From Bolinopsis microptera (lineage: Eukaryota > Ctenophora > Tentaculata > Lobata > Bolinopsidae), in NCBI RefSeq assembly GCF_026151205.1, contig NC_087079.1, positions 12,390,635 through 12,454,634 on the forward strand: a DNA stretch of 64,000 nt. Direction: 5' to 3'. The position numbers and the translations under genes are program-made. Within the stretch, counting starts at the first letter, position 1. Each line of letters begins with the position of its first letter. The notes beneath the pieces were generated by a model. That model was not told where the DNA came from. It did not search any database and saw only the letters and a program-made list of their open reading frames with translations. Below are positions 23,177-34,589 of the stretch, piece after piece.

Positions 23177-25684
23177 TCAAATTAATATAAAGATATAAGG
23201 ACTGGGGAGGGGATCGTGTTTTGTGTCCGTTTTTGTCCGTTCGGTACCCTATATTTTCAAAACGGACAAAAAGTAGGGCGGACATAAGAACGGAACAAAA
23301 ACAGACAATAATGTTGCTTCCTCTTCCTCCTCCTAAGTCCTCAGTCGTCATCAGTCCTCCTTCTACTCAGTCCTCCTCAGTCCTCCTCAGTCCTCCTCCT
23401 CCTCCTCCTCCTCCTCCTCCTCCTCCTCCTCCTCCTCCTCCTCCTCCTCCTCCTCCTCCTCCTCCTCCTCCTCCTCCTCCTCCTCCTCCTCCTCCTCCTC
23501 CTCCTCCTCCTCCTCCTCCTCCTCCTCCTCCTCCTCCTCCTCCTCCTCCTCCTCCTCCTCCTCCTCCTCCTCCTCCTCCTCCTCCTCCTCCTCCTCCTCC
23601 TCCTCCTCCTCCTCCTCCTCCTCCTCCTCCTCCTCCTCCTCCTCCTCCTCCTCCTCTTGAGTCCTCATCCTCTTGAGTCCTCCTCCTCCTCCTCCTCCTC
23701 CTCCTCCTCCTCCTCCTCCTCCTCCTCCTCCTCCTCCTCCTCCTCCTCCTCTTGAGTCCTCCTCCTCCTCCTCCTCCTCCTCCTCCTCCTCCTCCTCCTC
23801 CTCCTCCTCCTCCTCCTCCTCCTCCTCCTCCTTCTCCTCTTGAGTCCTCCTCCTCCTCCTCCTCCTCCTCCTCCTCCTCCTCCTCCTCCTCCTTCTCCTT
23901 CTCAGTCCTTCTCCTCCTCAGTCCTCCTCAGTCCTCCTCCTCAAATTAATATAAAGATATAAGGACTGGGGAGGGGATCGTGTTTTGTGTCCGTTTTTGT
24001 CCGTTCGGTACCCTATATTTTCAAAACGGACAAAAAGTAGGGCGGACATAAGAACGGAACAAAAACAGACAATAATGTTGCTTCCTCTTCCTCCTCCTAA
24101 GTCCTCAGTCGTCATCAGTCCTCCTTCTACTCAGTCCTCCTCAGTCCTCCTCAGTCCTCCTCCTCCTCCTCCTCCTCCTCCTCCTCCTCCTCCTCCTCCT
24201 CCTCCTCCTCCTCCTCCTCCTCCTCCTCCTCCTCCTCCTCCTCCTCCTCCTCCTCCTCCTCCTCCTCCTCCTCCTCCTCCTCCTCCTCCTCCTCCTCCTC
24301 CTCCTCCTCCTCCTCCTCCTCCTCCTCCTCCTCCTCCTCCTCCTCCTCCTCCTCCTCCTCCTCCTCCTCCTCCTCCTCCTCCTCCTCCTCCTCCTCCTCC
24401 TCCTCCTCCTCCTCCTCCTCCTCCTCCTCCTCCTCCTCCTCCTCTTGAGTCCTCATCCTCTTGAGTCCTCCTCCTCCTCCTCCTCCTCCTCCTCCTCCTC
24501 CTCCTCCTCCTCCTCCTCCTCCTCCTCCTCCTCCTCTTGAGTCCTCCTCCTCCTCCTCCTCCTCCTCCTCCTCCTCCTCCTCCTCCTCCTCCTCCTCCTC
24601 CTCCTCCTCCTTCTCCTCTTGAGTCCTCCTCCTCCTCCTCCTCCTCCTCCTCCTCCTCCTCCTCCTCCTCCTTCTCCTTCTCAGTCCTTCTCCTCCTCAG
24701 TCCTCCTCAGTCCTCCTCCTCAAATTAATATAAAGATATAAGGACTGGGGAGGGGATCGTGTTTTGTGTCCGTTTTTGTCCGTTCGGTACCCTATATTTT
24801 CAAAACGGACAAAAAGTAGGGCGGACATAAGAACGGAACAAAAACAGACAATAATGTTGCTTCCTCTTCCTCCTCCTAAGTCCTCAGTCGTCATCAGTCC
24901 TCCTTATACTCAGTCCTCCTCAGTCCTCCTCCTCCTCCTCCTCCTCCTCCTCCTCCTCCTCCTCCTCCTCCTCCTCCTCCTCCTCCTCCTCCTCCTCCTC
25001 CTCCTCCTCCTCCTCCTCCTCCTCCTCCTCCTCCTCCTCCTCCTCCTCCTCCTCCTCCTCCTCCTCCTCCTCCTCTTAAGTCCTCCTCCTCCTCCTCTTG
25101 AGTCCTCCTCCTCCTCCTCCCTCTCCTCCTTCTCCTTCTCAGTCCTTCTCCTCCTCAGTCCTTCTCCTCCTCAGTCCTCCTCAGTCCTCCTCAGTCCTCC
25201 TCAGTCCTCCTCAGTCCTCCTCAGTCCTCCTCAGTCCTCCTCATCCTCCTCAGTCCTCCTCCTCCTCCTCCTCCTCCTCCTCCTCCTCCTCCTCCTCCTC
25301 CTCCTCCTCCTCCTCCTCCTCCTCCTCCTCCTCCTCCTCCTCCTCCTCCTCCTCCTCCTCCTCCTCCTCCTCCTCCTCCTCCTCCTCCTCCTCCTCCTCC
25401 TCCTCCTCCTCCTCCTCCTCCTCCTCCTCCTCCTCCTCCTCCTCCTCCTCCTCCTCCTCCTCCTCCTCCTCCTCCTCCTCCTCCTCCTCCTCCTCCTCCT
25501 CCTCCTCCTCCTCCTCCTCCTCCTCCTCCTCCTCCTCCTCCTCCTCCTCCTCCTCCTCCTCCTCCTCCTCCTCCTCCTCCTCCTCCTCCTCCTCCTCCTC
25601 CTCCTCCTCCTCCTCCTCCTCCTCCTCCTCCTCCTCCTCCTCCTCCTCCTCCTCCTCCTCCTCCTCCTCCTCCTCCTCCTCCTC
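23177..25684 (+). repeat. Higher-order (TCC)n satellite, three units
   Basis: Three units start at 23,177, 23,941 and 24,720 (periods 764 and 779). Each has the same ~145-bp unique head (TCAAATTAATATAAAGATAT... with GTCCGTTTTTGTCCGTTCGG) and then hundreds of bases of TCC. The TCC runs are broken by TTGAGTCC and TCAGTCC motifs. The last unit ends in about 430 bp of pure TCC. One strand is almost wholly pyrimidine. All ORFs here (poly-Pro, Ser, Leu, Glu, Gly) are translations of the array. Confidence 0.95.
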
Positions 25685-25685
25685 T

Positions 25686-26842
25686 TAGTTTTACGGGAAA
25701 TTGAATAAAAATTGAATCAAGCTTTCTTGGAAACGCGTAGATCCAGTATAGACATGGGTTTAAGTATAAGTATAACTTGCAAGTCATTATCAGGGTACCA
25801 ACTACCACATTACGTTTGAAAAATTTAATTACCTACATCTCCCCACGAATTTTACCTGGGGACCTCGAGGCTTCTCTGTTCATAAACAGATTAAATATAT
25901 ATTGGAATGACAATTGATAGGCCGAGCGCCGCCCAGTAACAAGAATTTTGATAGTATTAATTTGTTTATAATTATATTTATATGCTCTCTCGTACCACAA
26001 TTAGAAAGTCTATCATTTTACTCTTAGTTCCCAAAAATTGTTTCGACAAAAATTTTGGCGGCCCTCTCGTAAATTAATGGCACATATGAATGTTTGCATT
26101 GCATTGACACTTTTATTTGTCACTGACACTATACATTATACATGCAGTACTTTTAGTTAAACTTAAATTATTTCATGTTCAATTCCATTGGAAATAGTTT
26201 TCAACCAAAACCCAAAATTGGGTAATAATATAAAGTGCATGGAACGTAACAAAAGTTTCCTTTTTCCAAATAAAAGGAACTGATATCAATTTAAATGACC
26301 GTTTCTGTACTAAACGCGAAATGTTGCCGAGGATGAAATCGGCCGTGAATGAATCAGAATAAGAAAAGCTTACGACCAATATAAACTGAAGTGTTTTTTC
26401 AAATTATCTGGTATCCTGAGGATAAAAATAGCCGCAGAGATATATGTTTATCTTAGAAACATAGTATGTCCGCAGGCTAGGTTATCGTCAAGGGAAGCAT
26501 TACCTTACCGTAGATGTTTACTTAACGACTAGGAAAGATTCATAGATTCCTCTACTGGGTTAACTTCCGGTTACCTGATTAAGATTTGTATATGAAGTCT
26601 TGACCCCCATACCGGGCATACCATTGTCATTTGTCGGTCCACTTAGTGTTGGGTGCAAACGTGAGGTAAAGTAAGATCATTTCCATAAATTTCAGAAATC
26701 TTCCAGAAATTTCAGAATGTTTAAGAGCTGTTCCACACCAATTATACAGTCTTAAAATATTTATTGATTCATTGAATCATTCAGTCGGCTAAGCTAATTT
26801 ATCATTCGATCCCACCGCCAGTTCATTTCCGGACTTCAACTT
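25686..26842 (+). repeat. 1.15-kb direct repeat flanking the TCC array, right copy
   Basis: Second copy of 21,645-22,802, differing by short indels. It retains a stretch near 26,325-26,385 missing from the left copy. The array lies exactly between the two copies, so it may have been part of a duplicated segment. Confidence 0.88.
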
Positions 26843-26874
26843 CGTCCATCAAATTTTCCTGAACGTCACTTATT

Positions 26875-27172
26875 ATTATATTATTGACTTTTTCCGCCAA
26901 GTGACCCTTGAAAACATCATATACTAGTAAAGTTTTCTGTGCCTCCAGCAGACCAAGGAGAAACTTTCCGTCGTTAACTTACGGCACAATAAAGTTCTCC
27001 TAGTTGTCATATTCTGGACAAAAAGTTCGAAATGGACAAATTTTTGAAAAAATTTCAACGGACTTTAACTTGGACGGACATTAATTGAACGGACTTTATT
27101 TGAACGGACATTAAAATGAACGCTAGGGCCTCCAGCGTTCAAGTAATGTCCGTCCAAATAAGGTCCGATACA
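26875..27172 (-). repeat. GTCCGTTCAA family, terminal fragment (minus)
   Basis: Well-preserved end of the family, with GGACGGACATTAATTGAACG and CTCCAGCGTTCAAGTAATGT. It is the best available sequence of this end. Confidence 0.8.
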
Positions 27173-28430
27173 CCCTCAGTAACACATAAACAGACCTATT
27201 TTGATAAGAGCGGCGGTTATACGTTTGGAATTTCCAAAGTCCTTGAGAAAATGCAAAAGAAAACCGCACAATTCCCGCACAAATATCGAAATTAATCGCC
27301 GCACATTTGCCGTATAATTGGTTTAAATTTACCGCACCTTACCGCACATTTTACCTTTATAGTCGGGTGCGGTACCGCATAATTTCGATTTTTTTACCGC
27401 ACCTAATATGTGCCTCTGAGTATTCAATAATGCTTTTCGTTGGATCGGCGAGATGCACCACCGGGCCACGCCGAGCTTCAAAGGGTTCATGACATCGTCA
27501 ATCAACTCGTCGCCATGTTCATTATCTATATCTTATAATCTTCCGTCTATGTTGTTTATGTTTTCTTCGTCCAGCCTTTGATCCCAATATATACAAACCG
27601 ACGTGTACTATTACTATTAGTATTACTATCATGGTCTATGATATATTTTATCAAACTGATTTCATAAAAGTCACGTGAAAATTTAGGGCACGGGCTAGCG
27701 AATTAGTTTAAGCCAGAAATAACTGCACACACGTGTAGTGAATAACTTTTGAAATCCGTTTTAGAACTGTACAAGAATTTCAAGGATTACAGATTCGGGT
27801 CAAACTTGCTACACGTTCTAATTCTATAGTACCTCTCATCTTAGAAAAAAAAGGTGTATTTCGGCCTTCGAAAAAAGGTATACAACGTGTATCAAGTTCA
27901 AACTTAGATTCGTTAAAGGTTTTGAGGAATTTCATCGATTATTATTAGATACAGCGGGTGTGGCATACCAGTCCATCTTTTTCATTATTTTCATCATGAA
28001 ATGAGAACACTTGATTGAGCTATGAACTCAAAATTTCAGTGTAGTCTCATTTCTCATGTCTGGAACTTATAATACTCTAAAATGGCGCTGATTCATATTT
28101 GAATCTGAAACATTAAATCCTCGTAATGGGCTCGCATGGTTAATTACTTTTTGGAGCACTCCTGGCCCTGAAAAGCTGAAAATGATTTTCACATTTTTAT
28201 GGAATGCAAAATTTTGTTCGGTATAGAAGCTGTCAGATCAATTTAGCTACAATTGATATTTGATACAAATAGATTTTCGGAAAGATAATGAAATCAAAGT
28301 ACTCTTATTCGACCGTATGGCACTGGCAGTAGCTATCGGCATTAGAACTAGAAGCTGTGTAATCTTTTCGGAAAAACTATATCATATACATATACTTTTT
28401 TTAGGACTTGGACTGAATAAACACGATCTA
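27173..28430. other. Non-coding stretch
   Basis: No gene recognised. The end of a MITE related to the one at 32,057-32,447 lies near 27,672-27,714 (GGGCACGGGCTAGCGAATTA). A TATTACTATTAG tract near 27,606-27,628 recurs at 29,843 and 34,458. Confidence 0.45.
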
Positions 28431-28439
28431 TAAAATAAC

Positions 28440-29137
28440 CCCTAAAAAGAAATCAGCTGGATTCAGGTCAGGGCTCTAAGGAGGCCAGCTGAAATCTGCT
28501 TTCCCTGACATCAGTATTTTTCCAAAATGCTCCCTCAGCCAACCCAATCTTTTTTGAGAGTAGTGAGGAGGGGTCTGTCTTATTGGAAAATACAGGAATT
28601 ATGTTTTTTTTCTTTTGAGGACTCGGATAACTTTCCCACGCAACATAGCGATATCATTTGACGTCCTTATCGTGCCTGCCTTCTCATATTTTTTCTCGAA
28701 AAAGCGGGATCCGAAGACACCATGGTTCTTCAGACCCATCCAAACAGTCACCTTTTCCCTGGTCTTAGGACCTTCCACAGTCTCAAATTTCGTCACAGCT
28801 GTCGTTGAATAGTCTTGGGATGAATTGTCCTGCCTGATTTTCCGTATTTCTTCGAAAGTGCACTCCTAGCAGCCGTCCAACTGCTTCCGTTGACACAGAG
28901 AAGCTTGACGATATCTACTCTCTTCACGTTTGATAGGGCAAATTTTGAAATTTTCTTCGAAAAATTTCAAAAGATTGCAAAATTATGAAAAAATGGGTTT
29001 TGGCACAATTTTGCAAGAAATAACTAAAATGTTTGGGAGCAAGCATTCCCAAACCAATTTTATTTCATTTGCTCCTTCATAAAATAGAAAAATTTTAATT
29101 TCAAATTTGGACAAGATAGAGTCTTGAAACACCCTGT
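28440..29137 (-). pseudogene. Broken mariner/Tc1-like transposase
   Basis: On the minus strand a helix-turn-helix-like N-terminal piece (about 28,910-28,815) runs into a catalytic piece. The catalytic piece contains KTREKVTVWMGLKNHGVFGS (28,796-28,599), a QQD motif (about 28,590) and a decayed SPDLNPADFF near 28,450, the region holding a catalytic acid in this superfamily. Frames change at least twice and a stop stands where an arginine is usual before SPDL. The upstream edge ends in ACACCCTGTA near 29,128-29,137, a typical mariner terminus. The other terminus was not found. Inactive relic. Confidence 0.8.
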
Positions 29138-29194
29138 AATTGTATGTACCTATAAAGCCCTAAATCAATTTACAGACATATTTTTTCCCGATCC

Positions 29195-29870
29195 ATGACT
29201 CAAAGTGCCGAAGGCACAAAAGAGTCAAGGACAAGGGTTAGAGAACGAGGTTTTTTTGTATATGGTAGCTTGTGACCGTGCGAGCGTGCGTGCGTACTGC
29301 GTGCGTACGTGCCCTCGCCCCAGTTATCGCCCACGTTTCTGCTTGCGCAAAGTTATTTTGCGCGATAATCTGAATTATTTAAATAATTGTTGGCGCGCGG
29401 TAAGCTGAACTGTGTCTGTTCAAGTACATTGTTAATTTTACCATGCACGCATCCTGCTAGGGACTAATTGATAGCATATTATTATTATTATTTTGAGCTA
29501 TTATTATTATTTTGCACAGATCTGTGTCAGGTTGCATAAACAATAAACATGTGGTTACATATACACGATTTTCAAATTCAATATGGAATTATATATTAAC
29601 TGGGCGGCGCTCGGTCTGTCACTACGCCATATCTGCATGCTTATAAACAGTAAAGACTGGAGTCCCCAGGTGGTACTGGTATGAAATTTGATAAAATACG
29701 CCATCACGGATCGGGAAATTGAGCGGCCATCCACAAAAGAAAAGCGGCCGCATTTCTTGTTAACGATCATAATAATAATATTAACCGTCAAGATTTTAAA
29801 GAGTTAGCTCTGCCTCTATGACTATAGAACTAGGAATTGTCTGTATTACTATTAGTATTACTATTAGATC
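29195..29870 (+). repeat. GPCR-flanking repeat, left copy
   Basis: Matches 33,261-34,482. Shared landmarks in order: GACTCAAAGTGCCGAAGGCA, TTATTTTGCGCGATAATCTG, CACGCATCC, ACTGGGCGGCGCTCGGTCTG, GAAATTGAGCGGCCATCCAC and a TATTACTATTAG tail. Short ORFs across it also recur in the other copy with frame differences, so they are not real genes. Confidence 0.88.
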
Positions 29871-30189
29871 TGGACACGTGAGATAAGAATCAGTTTGAGT
29901 TAGTCCATCAGAACTTAAGTCTTATGGGCAGCACATGCCTAATTAAGATCTTGATTCTCTACAGCTAGACATTCAGTTACTGTTGACGCTGTTTTGTTTC
30001 TTAAATTTTTTAAACAAAGAAATTATTGCTGCACATTGCACAACCAACTGATTTTGTGCTGAGACGAATGATAGTAATTTAATCGATGTTTTTAGATCGA
30101 GGCACGAGCGATAACTATAAGAGTCAGTAATTACACTAGTTCATGAGAACCATATGGGCGCATGCCTAATTATCTTCGTGATAATTCTT

Positions 30190-30196
30190 TATATAA
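30190..30196 (+). promoter_or_regulatory. Possible TATA element for the first GPCR gene
   Basis: TATATAA about 80 bp upstream of the candidate start at 30,276. It lies in a 5' region also found, with TATAATATAA, downstream at about 32,034-32,043. Suggestive only. Confidence 0.3.
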
Positions 30197-30275
30197 CAGG
30201 TGTTTATATGATCTATTGGTTAATTAACAGCTAGACATTCAGTTACTGTTAACGCTGCTTAGTTTCTTTAAGGCT

Positions 30276-31702
30276 ATGCTCACCCTCAAGTTTGTGATCG
30301 CAGCAACCTGGGTTTTCAGCGGTCTACTAGAACATTCTATATCGACTTCCTTTACAAAACCGATCAGAATCGATAACAGATCCCATAGAAGTCTTAGAGA
30401 TCAACCATCCATATAAAATGGAACAATGGAACATATACCGAACGACCATCAACAGACAGACTCCATATAATAGAAATACAACAACCTAAAACAGTCATTA
30501 TTAATGCGTCCGTAATCGTATTTACGCAATTACCATCCACCATAGAAAACAAAACCAGATCCAACAACTCCAACAATAATTGCCCTACAGAGACGCCGTT
30601 AAAGAATGATAAAGATAAGCCACATTGGCTTCTTCCTGTTATCACATCCTGCAACACACTGTTGATAATCCTCAGTCTTATCTTTAACCTTTTCATTATC
30701 ACTTACTACTGGACCAACTCTACCAACCTCCCCTCCATCCTCTACCTCCGAAACAGTGTAGCTGACTCCTTCAGTGCCATTGGGTTCCTGCTCCAAGCTC
30801 CTCTGGTTATAAGATTTCTAGAAGAAGATGTTCCAACAAGTCTGCCTCTGATCAGTTACTGGATAACTACAGTTTCTGTTAGGATGAGTGTCTTCATGAA
30901 CTGTGTGCTGGGTGTGGTCAGATGTATCAACATTCTCAACCCTTTCTATCAAGTCAACAGAAAGTATGTTACCATCTCCACCCTGGTCTATCTTCTTCTC
31001 TGGTCGACAATTACATCTCTGGATATCTGGACTTACATCACAAAGATTTGTCTCCAAAACAAAGTCTTTCTCATCAAACCACTGGTCCTCAAAGCAGAGC
31101 CAGGATTTTCTCTCACAAGTCTGACAGGATCTACAAACAACACGCGTAGTTTGACCTCCTTCTCCCAGGGAGAGATAGTAGTGGTACAGTTCCTCACTCC
31201 CTTAGCTCTCCCTGCTCTCCTTTGTTTTATTCTCATGATAATACAGATCTACTACCTCACCAGACAGAAAGCTGGGATTACATCCAACCAACCTGGATCT
31301 GGCAAGAAGTCAACACAACTAAGCAAAGTGTCTTCAAAAGAACAAAAGACAGAGAAAAGGAAAAAACCAAGTCACAACCGTAAAGCAGCTGTCACCATCC
31401 TGATTGTGACAACAATATATGTACTGACATCCATCCTGTCAGTGGCTGTGTGGCTGATTATCTACAGGACACACCTTGGAAGAGAAGACAAGATACAGAA
31501 ACTGTCCTGGACAGAGTTGGGTATGATCTACATCTCCAGCTCTACTTCACCTCTACTCTGCTCTACTGTTACCGCTCTTACTCTTTTTCTGAGAAGCACT
31601 GCCATGCAGCGTCATCTTAGAGAAATGTTCGAGAAATTATTCACAACTAATATTTATATATCTCCGGAGCTCTCGACGAGAACTGAAGAATCTAGAGTCT
31701 AG
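30276..31702 (+). CDS. Rhodopsin-family GPCR with signal peptide; frameshifted
   Basis: ATG 30,276 opens a signal peptide (MLTLKFVIAATWVFSGLL) that reads on for 46 codons to a stop near 30,414. From 30,398 another frame (the seven-helix frame) is open without a break to TAG 31,702. A one-frame shift in about 30,398-30,413 would join them into about 475 residues. The extracellular part is rich in N-glycosylation sites (NNGT, NAS, NKT, NNS). TM1 has SLIFNLFI and TM2 has LRNSVADSFS (the conserved Asp). The TM3 end reads VVRCI instead of DRY, and TM7 lacks NPxxY. Intronless after the start. It is either a young pseudogene or a sequencing error. Ligand unknown. Confidence 0.75.
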
Positions 31703-31854
31703 ATAGAAGCGAACTGACATTTTGTGTACTTCCAGAGTCTTACAGAAAACAATCAGATATGTTAAAAATATGGTCAACAATGTAACTATAGGGCAGTCGT
31801 GAGACAAACTGGCCCGAAGAGAGTTTTTGCGTTAAAGACACTACTGTGTATAAA

Positions 31855-32740
31855 CGATTTTTAAATAAATAAATTATTGCTGCACAACCAACTGATTGTG
31901 TGCTGAGGCGAATGTTGGTAATGTAATAGAAGTTTGTGGATCGATGTACGAGCGATAAAAGCGATATCAGTAAACATTAGTCCATAAGAACCTATGAGCG
32001 CTCAGCGCATGCCTAATTATCGTCGTGATTCTTTATAATATAACAGGTGTTTATATAATGCACTCCCACTAAATCGCACGCCCAAATTTTACGAAAATCC
32101 TTGTGAAAGGGTCCTGAAGGCTCAAAAGTAATATGGTTTGGTGTATTTTAAATTTTTGGACGCTGATTCCGAATCACCCCCAAGACGTAGGGTAAAAATG
32201 CTTCCCTGGAAAATTATGGGCAAAAAACTGTTTTGGTCACGTGACAGGCTAGTTAGACACGAAATTGATTCTTTAGGGCTCGGGTTAGGGTTAGGGTTGT
32301 GGTTAGGGTTATGGATAGCTTTGGGTTTATGGTTAGGGTTAGAGTTGGGATTGATTGAGGGTTTATGTAAAACCGTTTTGTTCGGCTGCAAAACCATAAA
32401 AACCAAAGTCACGTGATAATTTTTGGGCGAGCGAATTAGTAAGAGCCGTTTATATGATCTATTGTGTACTTCCAGCTAGACATTCAGTTATTGTTAATGG
32501 CAATGCTACCTATAGTTTCTTTGAGGTTATGGTCAACTGCAAGTTTGTAATCGCAGCATGCAAGCTGAGTTGTGAGTTGATTCACGATGTCAATCCTTCG
32601 CAGCTCGGTGAGGCACAGTGGTGCATCTCGCCGATCTACCGAAGTGGTTGCGAGAAGAATTATTTGATGCGCGGCGCGACCCAGTAGTGCATCGCGCTAC
32701 AAAGTTGTGAGTTTTCTACTCGAACATTCTAAACCATGAG
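31855..32740 (+). pseudogene. Relic of a tandem GPCR 5' end
   Basis: Positions 31,865-32,056, 32,448-32,560 and about 32,700-32,740 match the region 30,010-30,345 upstream of and at the start of the GPCR. ATG 32,529 begins MVNCKFVIAA, matching the GPCR signal peptide MLTLKFVIAA. The rest of the receptor is absent. A MITE (32,057-32,447) interrupts it and unrelated sequence replaces 32,570-32,700. Best read as the remnant of a duplicated receptor gene. Confidence 0.6.
32057..32447. mobile_element. 391-bp MITE with GTTTATAT target duplication
   Basis: GTTTATAT stands at 32,049-32,056 and 32,448-32,455. The upstream GPCR region (about 30,203-30,212) has the uninterrupted equivalent. Terminal sequences CACTAAATCGCACGCCCAAA and the reversed TACTAATTCGCTCGCCCAAA are imperfect inverted repeats. 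The interior (32,280-32,352) holds several TTAGGG-like units. A related end lies near 27,672-27,714. Confidence 0.7.
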
Positions 32741-33257
32741 GGACAAAAGGAAATTAAATCGCGGCATGTACGGAATCGCGATTTTTCCTATAATTCATTA
32801 TTTGCGACAAATTTGATGCGTAGTTTAATGTATAGTTTGTTAAAAATCGCGGTATCGCGAATTTTGGCCAAAATAATCGCGAAATCATTTTGTCCCTTCA
32901 ACTTCGGTGGGAATAAAATTTTACCACACTGTCATAATAGTTTTTAAAATACCAAATTACTCCACTGGACACATTTATACAGGATACTTCAGCCTGATAC
33001 TATAAGTATAAATTGTGAACCGTTGTAAAACACTAATTTCGAAGATACATTTTTAAACAACTATGTGATTGCATCTGCCTAAGCGGACCAAGGACTTGCC
33101 AAAATTACCACCAAAATAAAGGCTTTCAAATATATTTTTAGAATAAAACTGTTTCATCTTCTTTATTTGTGATATATCTACAGTAAAATACAATTATTGT
33201 CTTGTTATTACCCCCTGATCACGACAAACTGGGTGTTTATAAAAAACATCTCAATAT
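32741..33257. other. Non-coding spacer
   Basis: No gene or repeat recognised. Confidence 0.4.
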
Positions 33258-33260
33258 GAA

Positions 33261-34482
33261 ATGACTCAAAGTGCCGAAGGCACAAAAGAGTTAAGGACAA
33301 GGGTTAGCGAACGAGTTTTTTTTGTATATGGTAGCTTGCGACCGTGCGTGCGTACGTACGTGCAGTGGCGTAACGTTGCCTGTTGGCGCCCCCCTGCCGC
33401 AAAGGCGCCCCCCTGTTGGCGCCCCCTCCCCTTTTGGTACCCCTCCCTAAAATTGAACAAATTAGGTGATTTTAGAGGATACGCCGGTAAAATCTCTAAA
33501 AAAGTGTGTATCTAGAGCAAAACGCGCAGTTTTGCTAGTACTTTAGTCAAGTTTTCGAAATTGTCCCACATTCAAACGACGATTTGGCGCCCCCCTAAGA
33601 CGGCGCCCCCCTGCACAGCGGGGCCGGGTCAGCGGGGCCCTTCCCTTCGTTACGCCACTGTGTACGTGCCCTCGCCCCCAGTTATCGCCCACGTTTCTGC
33701 CTGCGCAAAGTTATTTTGCGCGATAATCTGAATTAAACAATTGTTGGCGCGCGGTACTGAACTGTTCAAGTACATTGTTAATTTCACCATGCACGCATCC
33801 CGCCAGGGACTAATTGATAGCATATTATTATTATTTTGAGTTTGGAGTTATTATTACTATTTTTTAAATAAAATTATTCAAACAATATACACATAATAAT
33901 ATAGCAATGACCCTATATAAAATCAACCCTTTAAGAATTCAAAAAATTCCCTTAACAATTAAAAATTACCCTTGGCCTTGTGGCTCCAAGTTAAGATCTA
34001 GACTGTTTATATCAAAAATGTTTTTTCTCGCACCTCTGTCTCCACGGAGAGAAATCACTGTTGTTCTGAGAATTTCAAATTTTATATATTATTACTATTT
34101 TGCGCAGATCTGTGTCAGTGTGTCAGGTTGCATAAACAATAAACATATGGTTACATAGAAATATACACGATTTTCAAATTCAATATGGAATTATATATTA
34201 ACTGGGCGGCGCTCGGTCTGTCACTCCGCCATATCTGCATGCTTATAAAAAGTAAATACTGGGGTCCCTGCAAGTGGTACTGGTATGGAATATGATAAAA
34301 TACGCCATCACGGATCGGGAAATTGAGCGGCCATCCACGAAAGAAAAGCGGCCGCATTTCTTGTTAACGATCATAATATTAATAATAATATTAACCGTCA
34401 AGATTTTAAAGAGTTAGCTCTGCCTCTATGACTATATTAGAACTAGGAATTGTCTGTATTACTATTAGTATTACTATTAGCC
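33261..34482 (+). repeat. GPCR-flanking repeat, right copy
   Basis: Second copy of 29,195-29,870. It is longer because of the MITE at 33,363-33,660 and about 230 extra bases at 33,860-34,090. Its end abuts the 3' end of the non-LTR element. Confidence 0.85.
33363..33660. mobile_element. 298-bp hAT-type MITE
   Basis: Termini CAGTGGCGTAACG and CGTTACGCCACTG are perfect inverted repeats of the classic hAT form. They are flanked by CGTACGTG (33,355-33,362) and TGTACGTG (33,661-33,668), a 7/8 match. The left copy of the host repeat (about 29,302-29,316) is uninterrupted. The interior is rich in GGCGCCCCCCTG. Non-autonomous. Confidence 0.88.
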
Positions 34483-34589
34483 GATGTGTTTTAACGGTCA
34501 ATATTTCAAACAGTCCTAATTTAACCCGCCCTGATATTATCAAGTAAGTTAGGTCAGAATACATACATGTTACATGGTAAGGTCTCCTC

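Noticed and set aside
23221-25708. Long ORFs of poly-Pro, Ser, Leu, Glu and Gly
   Set aside because: They are six-frame translations of the (TCC)n array with no independent coding signal.
28615-28812. Plus-strand 65-aa ORF
   Set aside because: Complement of the mariner-like transposase relic.
30818-31236. Several ORFs overlapping the first GPCR
   Set aside because: Alternative frames of a well-supported seven-helix coding sequence.
32280-32352. Chromosome end or telomere
   Set aside because: Only a few imperfect units, inside a MITE with sequence continuing on both sides.
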